The notes: generated by a model from the letters alone, not told the origin. DNA of 9,485 bases from RI-92 sp037384645 (GCA_037384645.1 JARRNT010000069.1:1-9485); one strand, 5' to 3'; counted from the stretch's first letter, positions 1 through 5,766 are shown. Program-made: numbers and translations.

Positions 1-780
1 GGCATCCTGGGACCAGTCGATCAGGAACTGGCCAAACAATTACGCCAGCGGATGGAAACCGAGGGCATCGAGATCTACACCGACTGTCATGTCGGCGCCA
101 TCATCCACTCCGGTCAGGATGTTTATGTGGAATACACCCCGGCCGGTCAGGATAAACAGCACCGCTTTACCAAAAATGTGCTGGTCGCGGTTGGCCGCCG
201 ACCCAATATCGATGGGCTCGGGCTTGAAAACACGACCATTCAGCATACGGCACATGGCATCGAGGTTGATGCCACCTTGCAAACCAAAGAACCCGGCATC
301 TATGCCGTCGGCGATGTTATCGGTCAGCCCATGTTTGCGCATTGGGCTACGGCTCAGGGCTTGATGCTGGCTCGCCACCTGCTTGGTCAGCCAGTTGCCT
401 TTCCAGACCCCCGCACCAATACCGCTGTGATTTTCAGTGAACCGGAACTGGCTATGGCAGGTTTGACAGAAGTCCAGGCCAGGGAGGCCGGGATCGATGT
501 CGGCACTGCCCGTTACGATTTTAAACAGGATGCCCGAGCCCAGATCGCCGGTCGTGATAACGGGATGCTGAAAATTATTTTCGATAAGAGCAATCGTAAG
601 GTGCTGGGTGTGCACATCCTGGTAGAAGGTGCCGGCGATCTGATGGGTGAAGCCGCTGTACTGGTCAAAATGGGACTGCCACTGGAGGCAGTTGCCGGTG
701 CCATACATCCCCACCCCACCCTGGCGGAATCCTTCGTGATGGCAGTGCGAAATGCGATGGCATCGCACCGGCCCGAATGA
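1..780 (+). CDS. Dihydrolipoyl dehydrogenase-like flavoprotein disulfide reductase, C-terminal part (5' end outside window)
   Basis: The frame is open from base 1, so the first in-window ATG (52) is internal and the N-terminal FAD domain with its redox CxxC lies off the left edge. The visible 259 residues cover the end of the NAD(P)-binding domain, the second FAD-binding segment (VAVGRRPN, then YAVGDVIG near nt 301-324) and the dimerisation domain. The catalytic His-Glu pair is present in HPHPTLAE (His238 and Glu243 of the visible part). Enzymes of this family transfer electrons between NAD(P)H and a disulfide or dithiol through FAD. The DARAQI...GMLKIIFD segment also resembles soluble transhydrogenase and related enzymes, so the substrate is uncertain. 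It has no C-terminal Cys pair, which argues against mercuric reductase. It converges on the mini-thioredoxin gene, a possible redox partner (inference). A degraded paralogue lies at 2583-2757. Confidence 0.88.
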   Translation, partial: GILGPVDQELAKQLRQRMETEGIEIYTDCHVGAIIHSGQDVYVEYTPAGQDKQHRFTKNVLVAVGRRPNIDGLGLENTTIQHTAHGIEVDATLQTKEPGIYAVGDVIGQPMFAHWATAQGLMLARHLLGQPVAFPDPRTNTAVIFSEPELAMAGLTEVQAREAGIDVGTARYDFKQDARAQIAGRDNGMLKIIFDKSNRKVLGVHILVEGAGDLMGEAAVLVKMGLPLEAVAGAIHPHPTLAESFVMAVRNAMASHRPE

Positions 781-875
781 CTGACGTATACCCGAACGGG
801 TGGAGCCGCCATCGCAGACAACTAAAACACGAACCGGTATGTGCAGAGTAACGGCCCGGACCTGGCACAACGCGT
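781..875. other. Convergent intergenic gap
   Basis: This 95-bp gap separates the stop of the flavoenzyme (+) from the stop of the mini-thioredoxin (minus). It contains a short palindrome, ACCCGAACGGGT (about 790-801), with 5-bp arms and no T-tract. I see no convincing terminator. Confidence 0.4.
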
Positions 876-1109
876 TTAATCGAGCCAGCCTTCAACTTTC
901 TTGCGGTCCGGTACGCCACCGGCATGCACAATCGTTCCGTCGATCACCACACCGGGGGTGGACATAACGCCATAGCCCATGATGGCGCCGATGTCCTCGA
1001 CTTTTTCCAGTTCTATGTCAATGCCTTTGGCCCTGGCGACCTCTTCGATCAATGCCTGGGTGCGTTTGCAGTTGGTACAGCCTGAACCGAGTACCTTGAT
1101 GTTTTTCAT
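876..1109 (-). CDS. Mini-thioredoxin / redox-active disulfide protein 2 family
   Basis: A 77-residue cytosolic protein with a compact thioredoxin fold. It has a beta strand (IKVLGSG), an active-site CTNC motif (Cys11 and Cys14), a helix, and the cis-proline loop MSTPGVVIDG followed by a C-terminal helix. Length and motifs match the small TM0996/MTH895-type thioredoxin-like family, often called redox-active disulfide protein 2. Members are commonly found beside COG0701 permeases, as here. The start is supported by AAGGAG upstream of the ATG. It is the last gene of a minus-strand operon, 22 nt after the AhpD-like gene. Its likely role is reducing a disulfide or a metalloid/thiol substrate linked to the permease, but the partner is an inference. 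Confidence 0.9.
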   Translation of the reverse strand: MKNIKVLGSGCTNCKRTQALIEEVARAKGIDIELEKVEDIGAIMGYGVMSTPGVVIDGTIVHAGGVPDRKKVEGWLD

Positions 1110-1131
1110 AACATGTCTCCTTGAATGATGC

Positions 1132-1455
1132 CTAGCAGCAGGACTGGCCGCCCGCCGTCGGCGTGCAGCAGGATGAACCAGTTACCCTGGTATCCAATGG
1201 TGTGCCTTTTTCGACTTTCGGTTTTGCCCCAACTTGCGCGAGCTCGTTGAAAGCGCTATCGAGTTTTTGCGCTGCCTCATCCCGGATATGCCGAGCGATC
1301 TCGATCACCGCGTCGATCTGGTATTGCGGTACACCGCTCTGGCGCAGACGCTCAAGCTGACACTGGCCCATGGCCGGGTGATTGGCAGCGATGCCGGCGG
1401 CCAGCGAGACCATGGCGACGATAGATGAGTGTAGTTGTGGTTGTTGCTCAGTCAT
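1132..1455 (-). CDS. AhpD/carboxymuconolactone-decarboxylase-like small protein with Cys-rich tail
   Basis: A 107-residue protein. The ATG at 1455 is preferred over upstream in-frame starts because it has AAGGAAT at good spacing, and longer versions would overlap the permease gene. The all-helical core (VSLAAGIAANHPAMGQCQLERLRQSGV... to about residue 80) resembles small AhpD-like proteins of the COG0599 type. In those, the segment after AAN normally carries a CxxC pair. Here it reads HPAMGQC, so the canonical pair is absent and only one Cys remains. The last 14 residues are instead cysteine-rich (SSCC...QSCC), which suggests thiol exchange or metal binding. It sits 20 nt after the permease and 22 nt before the mini-thioredoxin, so it is probably co-transcribed. 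The family call is from pattern recognition and is moderate. Confidence 0.72.
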   Translation of the reverse strand: MTEQQPQLHSSIVAMVSLAAGIAANHPAMGQCQLERLRQSGVPQYQIDAVIEIARHIRDEAAQKLDSAFNELAQVGAKPKVEKGTPLDTRVTGSSCCTPTAGGQSCC

Positions 1456-1475
1456 GTAGTAATTCCTTATTTGAA

Positions 1476-2435
1476 TCAAACGGAAAACAGATTGAAACCC
1501 CAGCCCACCAGCATGAAAGCAATGGCCAGCACACTGGCATACAAAGCGAGCGCTGGCCACTTGATCACCTTGCGCAGGATGATCATCTCCGGCAGCGACA
1601 GCGCGGCGATGCTCATCATGAAGGCCAGTGTTGTGCCGATAGCAACGCCCTTGCCGAGCATGGCCTCGGCCACAGGAATGACACCGGTGGCATTGGAATA
1701 TAACGGCACGCCCAGCAGCACCGCACCGGGCACGGCGAGCCAGTTGTCTTTACCGCCGAGGTGTTCGGTTACCCAGGCCTGTGGCGCGTAGCCATGGAAC
1801 AACGCACCGAGGGCGATACCGGCCAGCGCCCACTTCCACAGGCGACCGACGATTTCTTTCACCTCAGCCCAGGCATAGCGGTGACGACCCATCAGAGAGG
1901 TATCGGGTGTAGCCACGACGCCCTGGCCCATCTGAATATTCCAGACGTACTCTTCCACCCAGCGCTCGGGCTTGAAACGTTCCATGATAATGCCGCCGAT
2001 GTAGGCCACGGTCAGCCCGGTGACGACATACATGGCGGTAAGTTTCCAACCGAGAACGCCAATCAGGATCATCACCGCCACCTCATTGATCATCGGGCTG
2101 GCGATAAGAAACGAAAACGTCACGCCCAGCGGAATACCGGCCTCGACGAAACCGATGAAAAGCGGCACCGATGAGCAGGAGCAAAACGGGGTCACTGCAC
2201 CCAGGGTCACCGCGAGGCTGCGCGCCAGCCATTTGGGTTTGCCGCGCACATAGTCGCGTACGCGCTCCGGCGAGAGCAGCGCACGCAGCAGGCCCATGAC
2301 ATAGATGATGATCACGAGCATGGCAAAGATCTTGGTCGTGTCCTGGATGAAGAAATGCAACGCCGCGCCGGCATGGCTGTCGGCAGAGAGACCGAAACCG
2401 CGGTAAACCAGCAGGTCAGCTATGAATTCAAACAT
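1476..2435 (-). CDS. COG0701 / ArsP-type permease (DUF318 family)
   Basis: A 319-residue inner-membrane protein with about eight hydrophobic segments in two halves. The family signature PFCSCSSVPLF is at residues 83-93, followed by GIPLGVTFSFLIASPMINEVAV. The second half carries the related LGVPLYSNATGVIPV segment and SLPEMIILRKV (280-290). ArsP_1 permeases (PF03773) include exporters of trivalent organoarsenicals, but many members are uncharacterised, and the substrate here cannot be read from sequence. The ATG at 2435 is chosen over the 23-residue-longer start because TAAGGG lies just upstream and family members begin with a short Met-Phe-type N-terminus. It is first in the operon with the AhpD-like and thioredoxin genes. 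The promoter and operator at 2541-2579 lie upstream. Confidence 0.9.
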   Translation of the reverse strand: MFEFIADLLVYRGFGLSADSHAGAALHFFIQDTTKIFAMLVIIIYVMGLLRALLSPERVRDYVRGKPKWLARSLAVTLGAVTPFCSCSSVPLFIGFVEAGIPLGVTFSFLIASPMINEVAVMILIGVLGWKLTAMYVVTGLTVAYIGGIIMERFKPERWVEEYVWNIQMGQGVVATPDTSLMGRHRYAWAEVKEIVGRLWKWALAGIALGALFHGYAPQAWVTEHLGGKDNWLAVPGAVLLGVPLYSNATGVIPVAEAMLGKGVAIGTTLAFMMSIAALSLPEMIILRKVIKWPALALYASVLAIAFMLVGWGFNLFSV

Positions 2436-2540
2436 ACATACCCTTACTTTAGTTAAGTTAATATAGCGCCTGGTCGTTTTGGCGTTGCCCGCCAGGCTGC
2501 GCACAACTGACGTATTGCATCAGCTATATCACTCTTTTCT
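2436..2540 (-). other. 5' leader of the permease operon, with an imperfect stem-loop (arms 2468-2473 / 2492-2497)
   Basis: If transcription starts near 2534, the mRNA has a leader of about 100 nt. Within it the arms GCCTGG and CCAGGC pair perfectly across an 18-nt loop. GC base pairs extend the stem past a one-base bulge, and a small GGC/GCC hairpin lies inside the loop. No U-tract follows, so it does not look like an intrinsic terminator. I do not recognise a known riboswitch. Confidence 0.4.
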
Positions 2541-2569
2541 AATATACGTATTTTCATATATATGGTCAA
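2541..2569 (-). promoter_or_regulatory. Sigma70-type promoter of the permease operon
   Basis: Read on the minus strand, a -35 box TTGACC (2569-2564) is followed after exactly 17 nt by a -10 box TATATT (2546-2541). Each matches the consensus at 5 of 6 positions. It points at the permease, whose start is about 105 nt downstream. The inverted repeat at 2556-2579 covers the -35 region. Confidence 0.75.
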
Positions 2570-2579
2570 GCATATATAT
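2556..2579. promoter_or_regulatory. Probable repressor operator: 9-bp perfect inverted repeat over the -35 box
   Basis: The arms ATATATATG (2556-2564) and CATATATAT (2571-2579) are perfect reverse complements separated by six bases (GTCAAG). The repeat spans the -35 hexamer, where a bound dimer would block RNA polymerase. AT-rich operators of this size are common for ArsR/SmtB-type repressors, which often control permease plus mini-thioredoxin operons. No such regulator is encoded in the window, so the identity is inferred. Confidence 0.55.
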
Positions 2580-2582
2580 TAA

Positions 2583-2757
2583 GCCTTGAAAACACGAGCG
2601 TTCACCATATGGCTCAGGGCCTGATGCTGGCGCGTCACCTGCCTGGTCAGTCAGTGGCCTGTCCAGCACCCCGCAGCAATACCGCTGCGATTTTCAGTGA
2701 GCCGGTAGATGCCCGCGCCCGGATCGCCGGCGCCATACCTGCCTACCCCACCCTGGC
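2583..2757 (+). pseudogene. Deleted remnant of a second dihydrolipoyl-dehydrogenase-like gene
   Basis: Four pieces of a flavoenzyme gene like that at 1-780 are joined end to end in frame. They correspond to nt 224-250, 349-445, 526-551 and 694-728 of that gene. The longest block (2611-2705 against 351-445) matches at about 83 of 95 bases by my count, with many third-position differences. This points to an older paralogue rather than a recent copy. The three joins remove 102, 81 and 147 bp, all multiples of three. Two fall at shared short words (TACGGC/TATGGC and GCCGGT/GCCGGC). The catalytic HPHPTLAE has become PAYPTLAP, so both His and Glu are lost. The frame runs directly into the AraC-family remnant. 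The ATG at 2609 has no clear Shine-Dalgarno sequence. Confidence 0.8.
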
Positions 2758-3225
2758 GCCACTCATTCAACGGGAAATCTTTTATTGTCTGCTACAGGGT
2801 GAGCAGGGGGCACACCTGCGGCAAATCACCTCCGTCGGTAATCATGGCGACCAGATTGCCAAGGCTATCGACTGGCTTAAGGCGAATTTCAGCAAACCGG
2901 TAAAAGTCGAGGAGCTGGCAGGCAAAGCCGGCCTGAGCGTCTCCGCCTTTCACAACCATTTTCGTTCCACGACTGCCATGAGCCCGCTTCAATTCCAGAG
3001 AAAATGCGCCTGGATGAAGCGCGCCGACTGATGCTGACGGAACATATTGATGCGTCAAAAGCCGCATTCGAAGTCGACTACAAGAGCTCCTCCCAGTTCA
3101 GTCGGGAGTACGGCGCACCGCCTATGAAAGACATCAAAAAACCTGGTCCAGAATTCGGCGAATTAGTGGTCCAGCCTGCAATCATCAGGTCTAGCGCGCA
3201 CGCGAACTATCAGCATAACGATTAA
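2754..3225 (+). pseudogene. AraC-family transcriptional regulator remnant (AraC_N type), frameshifted
   Basis: The segment starts at LAPLIQREIFYCLLQGEQG, typical of the end of the N-terminal domain of AraC_N-type regulators. It continues through the first helix-turn-helix (IAKAIDWLKANFSKPVKVEELAGKAG..., then FHNHFRSTTAMSPLQFQRK). At about 3000-3004 (AGAGAAAATGCG) one base is missing. The rest of the second helix-turn-helix, LRLDEARRLMLTEH...SSSQFSREY, continues in the next frame up to the stop at 3225. About four residues normally found between SREY and GAPP are also missing. The N-terminal ligand domain has been replaced by the flavoenzyme fragments. A functional DNA-binding protein is unlikely. 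A sequencing error could explain the frameshift but not the other losses. Confidence 0.85.
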
Positions 3226-3249
3226 ACCCTGACGTTGTTTGAACAGCAG

Positions 3250-3272
3250 GGGCCGCATGAAATCGACGGCCC
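3250..3272 (+). terminator. Weak terminator-like hairpin after the AraC remnant
   Basis: GGGCCG (3250-3255) pairs with CGGCCC (3267-3272) across an 11-nt loop. ATTAGCCTTTT follows, a poor T-rich tail that includes four Ts. It lies 25 nt past the stop of the AraC remnant and could be its old terminator. Confidence 0.4.
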
Positions 3273-3277
3273 ATTAG

Positions 3278-3298
3278 CCTTTTCGTATACGTAAAAGG
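3278..3298. repeat. Near-palindrome CCTTTT...AAAAGG
   Basis: The 6-bp arms CCTTTT (3278-3283) and AAAAGG (3293-3298) flank a central CGTATACG palindrome. It could be a protein-binding site or a leftover mobile-element edge. Nothing nearby decides this. Confidence 0.3.
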
Positions 3299-3519
3299 AA
3301 CAGACTCACCGTGTGGGTGGAAGTCCTTGCATCACGTTACCCGCGATGGAGGCGGACAGGAACGTGCGTTTCAGTAATCCAAGCGTAGATGCCTCTCTGC
3401 GGTTCCAGAGCATCAACGACAGGATCCTGGCAAGCAGACAGTAGCCGAAGAATACCATCGCAGCTGTACCGATCGATGGTTGGTATCCAGAACAACACAG
3501 TCAGCGGTGGCCAAAAGAA

Positions 3520-3633
3520 TACTGTCAGATGGAAGAACGTGACCTGGTCACGCAACACGAGGATGACTATCGCCGCTACCGTCAACACGTTCCCATGCTG
3601 GTACCACGACCAGGTGGTGGAGGCCACCGTTAA
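3520..3633 (+). pseudogene. C-terminal stub of an isoprenylcysteine-methyltransferase/MddA-like membrane methyltransferase
   Basis: The frame read from about 3520 to the TAA at 3631-3633 gives QMEERDLVTQHEDDYRRYRQ, then HVPMLVPRP. This is the conserved C-terminal tail of the ICMT/PEMT-like integral-membrane S-adenosylmethionine methyltransferases, a group that includes methanethiol S-methyltransferase MddA. The residues EERDL...YRxYRxxVPMLxP are the recognisable signature. Upstream, the same frame meets a stop at 3442-3444. None of the expected transmembrane segments or the RHPLYLGF-type motif can be found in any frame, so only the last 35 or so codons survive. This is a call from a single motif block. 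Confidence 0.55.
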
Positions 3634-4043
3634 ATATGACAAGTTCTACTTTTAGCCTACATGATTTGCAAATCCTGACCATGCGAGGAATAAATATTTC
3701 ATCACATTGGCGACGCAAGAGGAAATCTTCCATGCCGATCAAAACACAACAGGCTCAGTCATCATCCGCACAGATTTTGCCTATTGCCCAATGACTGTCT
3801 GGGGCACAAGTATTGTTCGATGTCATTGGGACAATTCTGGAACAGTAGTCAGGTGGTCTATTCGAGTTTGAATATGCCCCAGAGTGTTTCAACAGGTTTT
3901 ACCTGATTTAATATGGGTTAGTGCAATCTTATTACTAGCATCAGGCTCTACATGTCGATACAGGCTGGAAAGACAATATTTACCTGTTCAAACCTCTGGC
4001 AGTTGTTGCGGATTACACTCAAGCCAGACATTTAAATTTAAGT
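3634..4043. other. AT-richer stretch without recognisable genes
   Basis: No start-supported coding region was recognised in these 410 bp. A start-less + frame (about 3939-4194) gives a protein-like stretch around FKPLAVVADYTQARH, but it has no start codon, runs antisense into the cytochrome gene, and matches nothing I know. Base composition is more AT-rich than the genes on either side (for example TTAAATTTAA at 4032-4041), consistent with decayed or transferred DNA. Confidence 0.4.
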
Positions 4044-4553
4044 TTAATGCAAGCGATAGCTGCTATGGCAAGCCACACACGCCTGTGTGACGCGCGACAA
4101 GGCAGCCAACGCTGGAGCAGGATTTTGACTGACGCCAGCATTACTTGCGATGACGGCAAAGCGACTGGCGGAACGGTGCATAGCCGTACCTAATTTCCGC
4201 ATCCCCTCGGGCATGTACCTGGCCACCTCATGTGCTCCGTGCAATTTCATTGAGGTCATACCCAGACGTTGTTCGGCGATATCGGCAGCCTTATCAAACG
4301 CCTTATTGGCCATAGCCGCCTGAATTTCACCCAGTGTCAGCAGATGGTCTCGCATGTTAGCCAGGGTATGGACACGCAGCTTCTCAGGGAAATGCACCAG
4401 CGTCCGTTTATCCAGAATTGGCCTGTCACCGTGCTGAGCAGCTTGCGCTGAATGCTGGTGTTGGTGTCCGTTTTCTGTTTCAGCGCGGGCGTTGAGCGCG
4501 ATAGCAATAACTACAACTGCGGCTAAAGCGATCGGCAATAGACGTTTCTGCAT
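4044..4553 (-). CDS. Periplasmic cytochrome c'-like mono-haem protein
   Basis: A 169-residue exported protein. Residues 1-24 form a signal peptide (KR, hydrophobic stretch, ALNARA then ET). A His-rich segment (HQHQHSAQAAQHGD) follows, then a helical domain. The single haem-binding motif CVACH is near the C-terminus (Cys159, Cys162, His163), followed by SSYR. A C-terminal CxxCHxxYR in a helical protein is the layout of the cytochrome c' class. The conserved LANMRDHL segment around Met67 could supply or neighbour the distal haem ligand. The second ATG (4553) is preferred. The strong GGAGG is only 2 nt from the first ATG at 4559 but 8 nt from 4553. The gene is divergent from a Crp/Fnr regulator, with a shared operator-like palindrome between them. 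Likely roles are electron transfer or binding of a small gas such as NO. Confidence 0.82.
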   Translation of the reverse strand: MQKRLLPIALAAVVVIAIALNARAETENGHQHQHSAQAAQHGDRPILDKRTLVHFPEKLRVHTLANMRDHLLTLGEIQAAMANKAFDKAADIAEQRLGMTSMKLHGAHEVARYMPEGMRKLGTAMHRSASRFAVIASNAGVSQNPAPALAALSRVTQACVACHSSYRLH

Positions 4554-4582
4554 GAACATGACCTCCAGGCTTTCGTTGGTTT

Positions 4583-4588
4583 ATGGTA
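4583..4588 (-). promoter_or_regulatory. Candidate -10 box of the cytochrome c'-like gene
   Basis: Read on the minus strand this is TACCAT, matching TATAAT at 4 of 6 positions. It would place the transcription start near 4576. The centre of the palindrome at 4609-4626 would then lie at -41.5, the standard class II Crp/Fnr activator position. The box alone is weak and the geometry is the main support. Confidence 0.45.
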
Positions 4589-4608
4589 GCGAATTGGCGC
4601 AAAGCCAG

Positions 4609-4626
4609 ATATGATTCAAATCATAT
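4609..4626. promoter_or_regulatory. Crp/Fnr-type operator palindrome between divergent genes
   Basis: ATATGATTCAAATCATAT has perfect 7-bp arms (ATATGAT and ATCATAT) around TCAA. This is the FNR-family layout TTGAT-N4-ATCAA with A in place of the first T. It lies between the cytochrome gene (minus) and the Crp/Fnr gene (plus), about 30 nt upstream of the regulator's GTG start. It could therefore activate the cytochrome gene and control the regulator itself. The same 12-base core, TGATTCAAATCA, recurs at 8048-8061. Confidence 0.7.
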
Positions 4627-4657
4627 TCAGAATCGTAGACAGGAGGCAGCTGGCAAC

Positions 4658-5308
4658 GTGGAGATTGACTGGCACACCATTGAAACGAATCACCCTGTAC
4701 TCGCCGCCATGCCCAGGACATTGCAGGCCGCTGCGCGCCTGCGCCCGTTTAAAAAGGGACAGGCACTCTTTCATCAGGGCGAACGCCCCGCAAACATGTT
4801 GTTCGTTCTGTCGGGGGAAGTCCGCCTGGTCCGCCGCACCTTTGCCGGCAGCGAAATGATCCTGCAACGTGGCAGCACCGGATTCATCGCCGAAGCCAGC
4901 CTGGATACCAGCACCTATCACTGCGATATCGTCGCAGCCAGTGACGGGCAATTATTGCTGTTCCCGCGTTCCAGGTTTAAAACTGCACTGGCGCAAGATG
5001 CCGCTTTTAACCAGACATGGATTGACTTGCTGGCTGCCGAAGTGCGCCGTCTACGCGCCCGTTGCGAGCGCCTCAGTCTCAACAGCGCAGCTGACCGGGT
5101 TTTGCATTACCTCGAAGCAGAAAGCAAGGATGGCGTTGTGACACTTACCCAGACTCGCAAGGCCTGGGCTGCCGAGCTGGGCCTGTCACATGAAGTGCTT
5201 TACCGCACCCTGCGCAGCCTGCGTGAAGTGGGTACGATCCAGATCGATGGTAACCGGATCGCACTGCAATCATCACTGCATCGTACTCCGCGAAAATCAC
5301 ATCATTAA
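4658..5308 (+). CDS. Crp/Fnr-family transcriptional regulator
   Basis: A 216-residue regulator if translated from the GTG at 4658. That start has AGGAGG at 4641-4646, while the upstream ATG-like alternatives lack one and would overlap the operator palindrome. Residues about 20-115 are the cyclic-nucleotide-binding-like beta-roll (FKKGQALFHQGERPANMLFVLSGEVRL). A long dimer helix follows (TWIDLLAAEVRRLRARCERL), then a winged helix-turn-helix (RKAWAAELGLSHEVLYRTLRSLREVG). In the recognition helix, Glu179 and Arg183 correspond to the conserved Glu and Arg that read the TGA of FNR sites. The intervening Ser of FNR is Tyr182 here. The four cysteines of an FNR-type Fe-S cluster are absent (only Cys89 and Cys136), so it is not a classical oxygen-sensing FNR. 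The ligand is unknown. It is divergent from the cytochrome c'-like gene. Confidence 0.9.
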   Translation: MEIDWHTIETNHPVLAAMPRTLQAAARLRPFKKGQALFHQGERPANMLFVLSGEVRLVRRTFAGSEMILQRGSTGFIAEASLDTSTYHCDIVAASDGQLLLFPRSRFKTALAQDAAFNQTWIDLLAAEVRRLRARCERLSLNSAADRVLHYLEAESKDGVVTLTQTRKAWAAELGLSHEVLYRTLRSLREVGTIQIDGNRIALQSSLHRTPRKSHH

Positions 5309-5398
5309 AAATACGACCAGATATAGTTACGATGTCCGATACGGGTCATGGAACCAGGAGAAAACCGAATAAAAGGTTGCGAGGGAACTGGTTGCGAA
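5309..5398. other. Convergent gap between the Crp/Fnr gene and the HMA-like gene
   Basis: The 90 bp hold no gene and no hairpin with a T-tract. A small hairpin, ACCACC (5432-5437) with GGTGGT (5442-5447) around a 4-nt loop, lies just inside the 3' end of the minus-strand gene. It may help end transcription, though no U-run follows it. Confidence 0.35.
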
Positions 5399-5746
5399 TT
5401 AACGGCCGCGTGGCGAACGAGACTGGAGCCCACCACCTGCTGGTGGTTTGCTACAACATGCCGGTTTATGGTTCAGGTTATAACGCATATTCTGTTCCAG
5501 CATTTCGCGCACGCCATCCCGCCAGCGCGCGAACACGCCAGCCTGGGAATAGGCGCCTATGGCCTGCAGCTGCTCACGCAGCCTGGCCCATCCGGTCTGA
5601 TTCACATCATAAGTGATGCGCAACCGCGCTGGTGTCAGTTGCTCGAGCTTGTCAACGCCGTCAATCCCGCGCAAAGTCTCGAGCACGATTTGCATCTGGC
5701 CTGTTGAGACCTTCATTTTTACAACCATTTGATTAGGATTTGCCAT
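5399..5746 (-). CDS. Small HMA-like protein with C-terminal Cys-Cys tail (uncharacterised)
   Basis: A 115-residue protein with no signal peptide or membrane segment. Residues about 6-65 predict a beta-alpha-beta-beta-alpha layout (MVVKMKVST, helix GQMQIVLETLRGIDG, DKLEQLTPARLRITYDV, helix TGWARLREQL) like a ferredoxin-fold heavy-metal-associated domain. The metal-binding CxxC of HMA proteins is missing. A second part (RWRDGVREMLEQNMRYNL, then HKPACCSKPP) ends in a Cys pair that could bind metal instead. It starts 20 nt after the SHOCT gene, with GAGGCAGG upstream, and is probably last in the copper-type cluster. The final 12 or so residues (GGGLQSRSPRGR) look like low-complexity run-on. HMA-like is a structural reading, and the biochemical role is unknown. 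Confidence 0.7.
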   Translation of the reverse strand: MANPNQMVVKMKVSTGQMQIVLETLRGIDGVDKLEQLTPARLRITYDVNQTGWARLREQLQAIGAYSQAGVFARWRDGVREMLEQNMRYNLNHKPACCSKPPAGGGLQSRSPRGR

Positions 5747-5766
5747 AACTGCCTGCCTCGAATCAC

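Larger units (their letters stand above)
3226..3519. other. Gene-free stretch with two small inverted repeats
   Basis: No coding sequence could be supported on either strand. The minus-strand open frame overlapping 3337-3642 is opposite a recognisable sense-strand remnant and is treated as a shadow. The only structure seen is two inverted repeats just after the AraC remnant, listed separately at 3250-3272 and 3278-3298. Confidence 0.5.

Noticed and set aside
1..780. Mercuric reductase (MerA)
   Set aside because: The C-terminal Cys-Cys pair of MerA is absent and the His-Glu motif is of the lipoyl dehydrogenase type. No mer genes are nearby.
40..870. Long minus-strand open frame opposite the flavoenzyme
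   Set aside because: It is antisense to a well-conserved gene and its translation shows no domain. It is a shadow frame.
1463..1479. FNR-like TTTGATTCAAAT on the minus strand
   Set aside because: The right half-site is ATAAG rather than ATCAA, and it overlaps the permease stop codon and the next gene's ribosome site. It is probably chance.
1456..1560. N-terminal extension of the AhpD-like protein
   Set aside because: It would overlap the permease gene and lacks a better ribosome site than the ATG at 1455.
3337..3642. Minus-strand 101-codon frame with hydrophobic residues
   Set aside because: It is antisense to the methyltransferase stub, has no ribosome site or recognisable domain, and is best explained as the complement of decayed coding DNA.
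3939..4194. Start-less + strand frame including FKPLAVVADYTQARH
   Set aside because: No start codon, no family recognised, and half of it is antisense to the cytochrome gene.
4658..5308. Classical oxygen-sensing FNR
   Set aside because: The N-terminal cysteine cluster needed for the [4Fe-4S] centre is missing.
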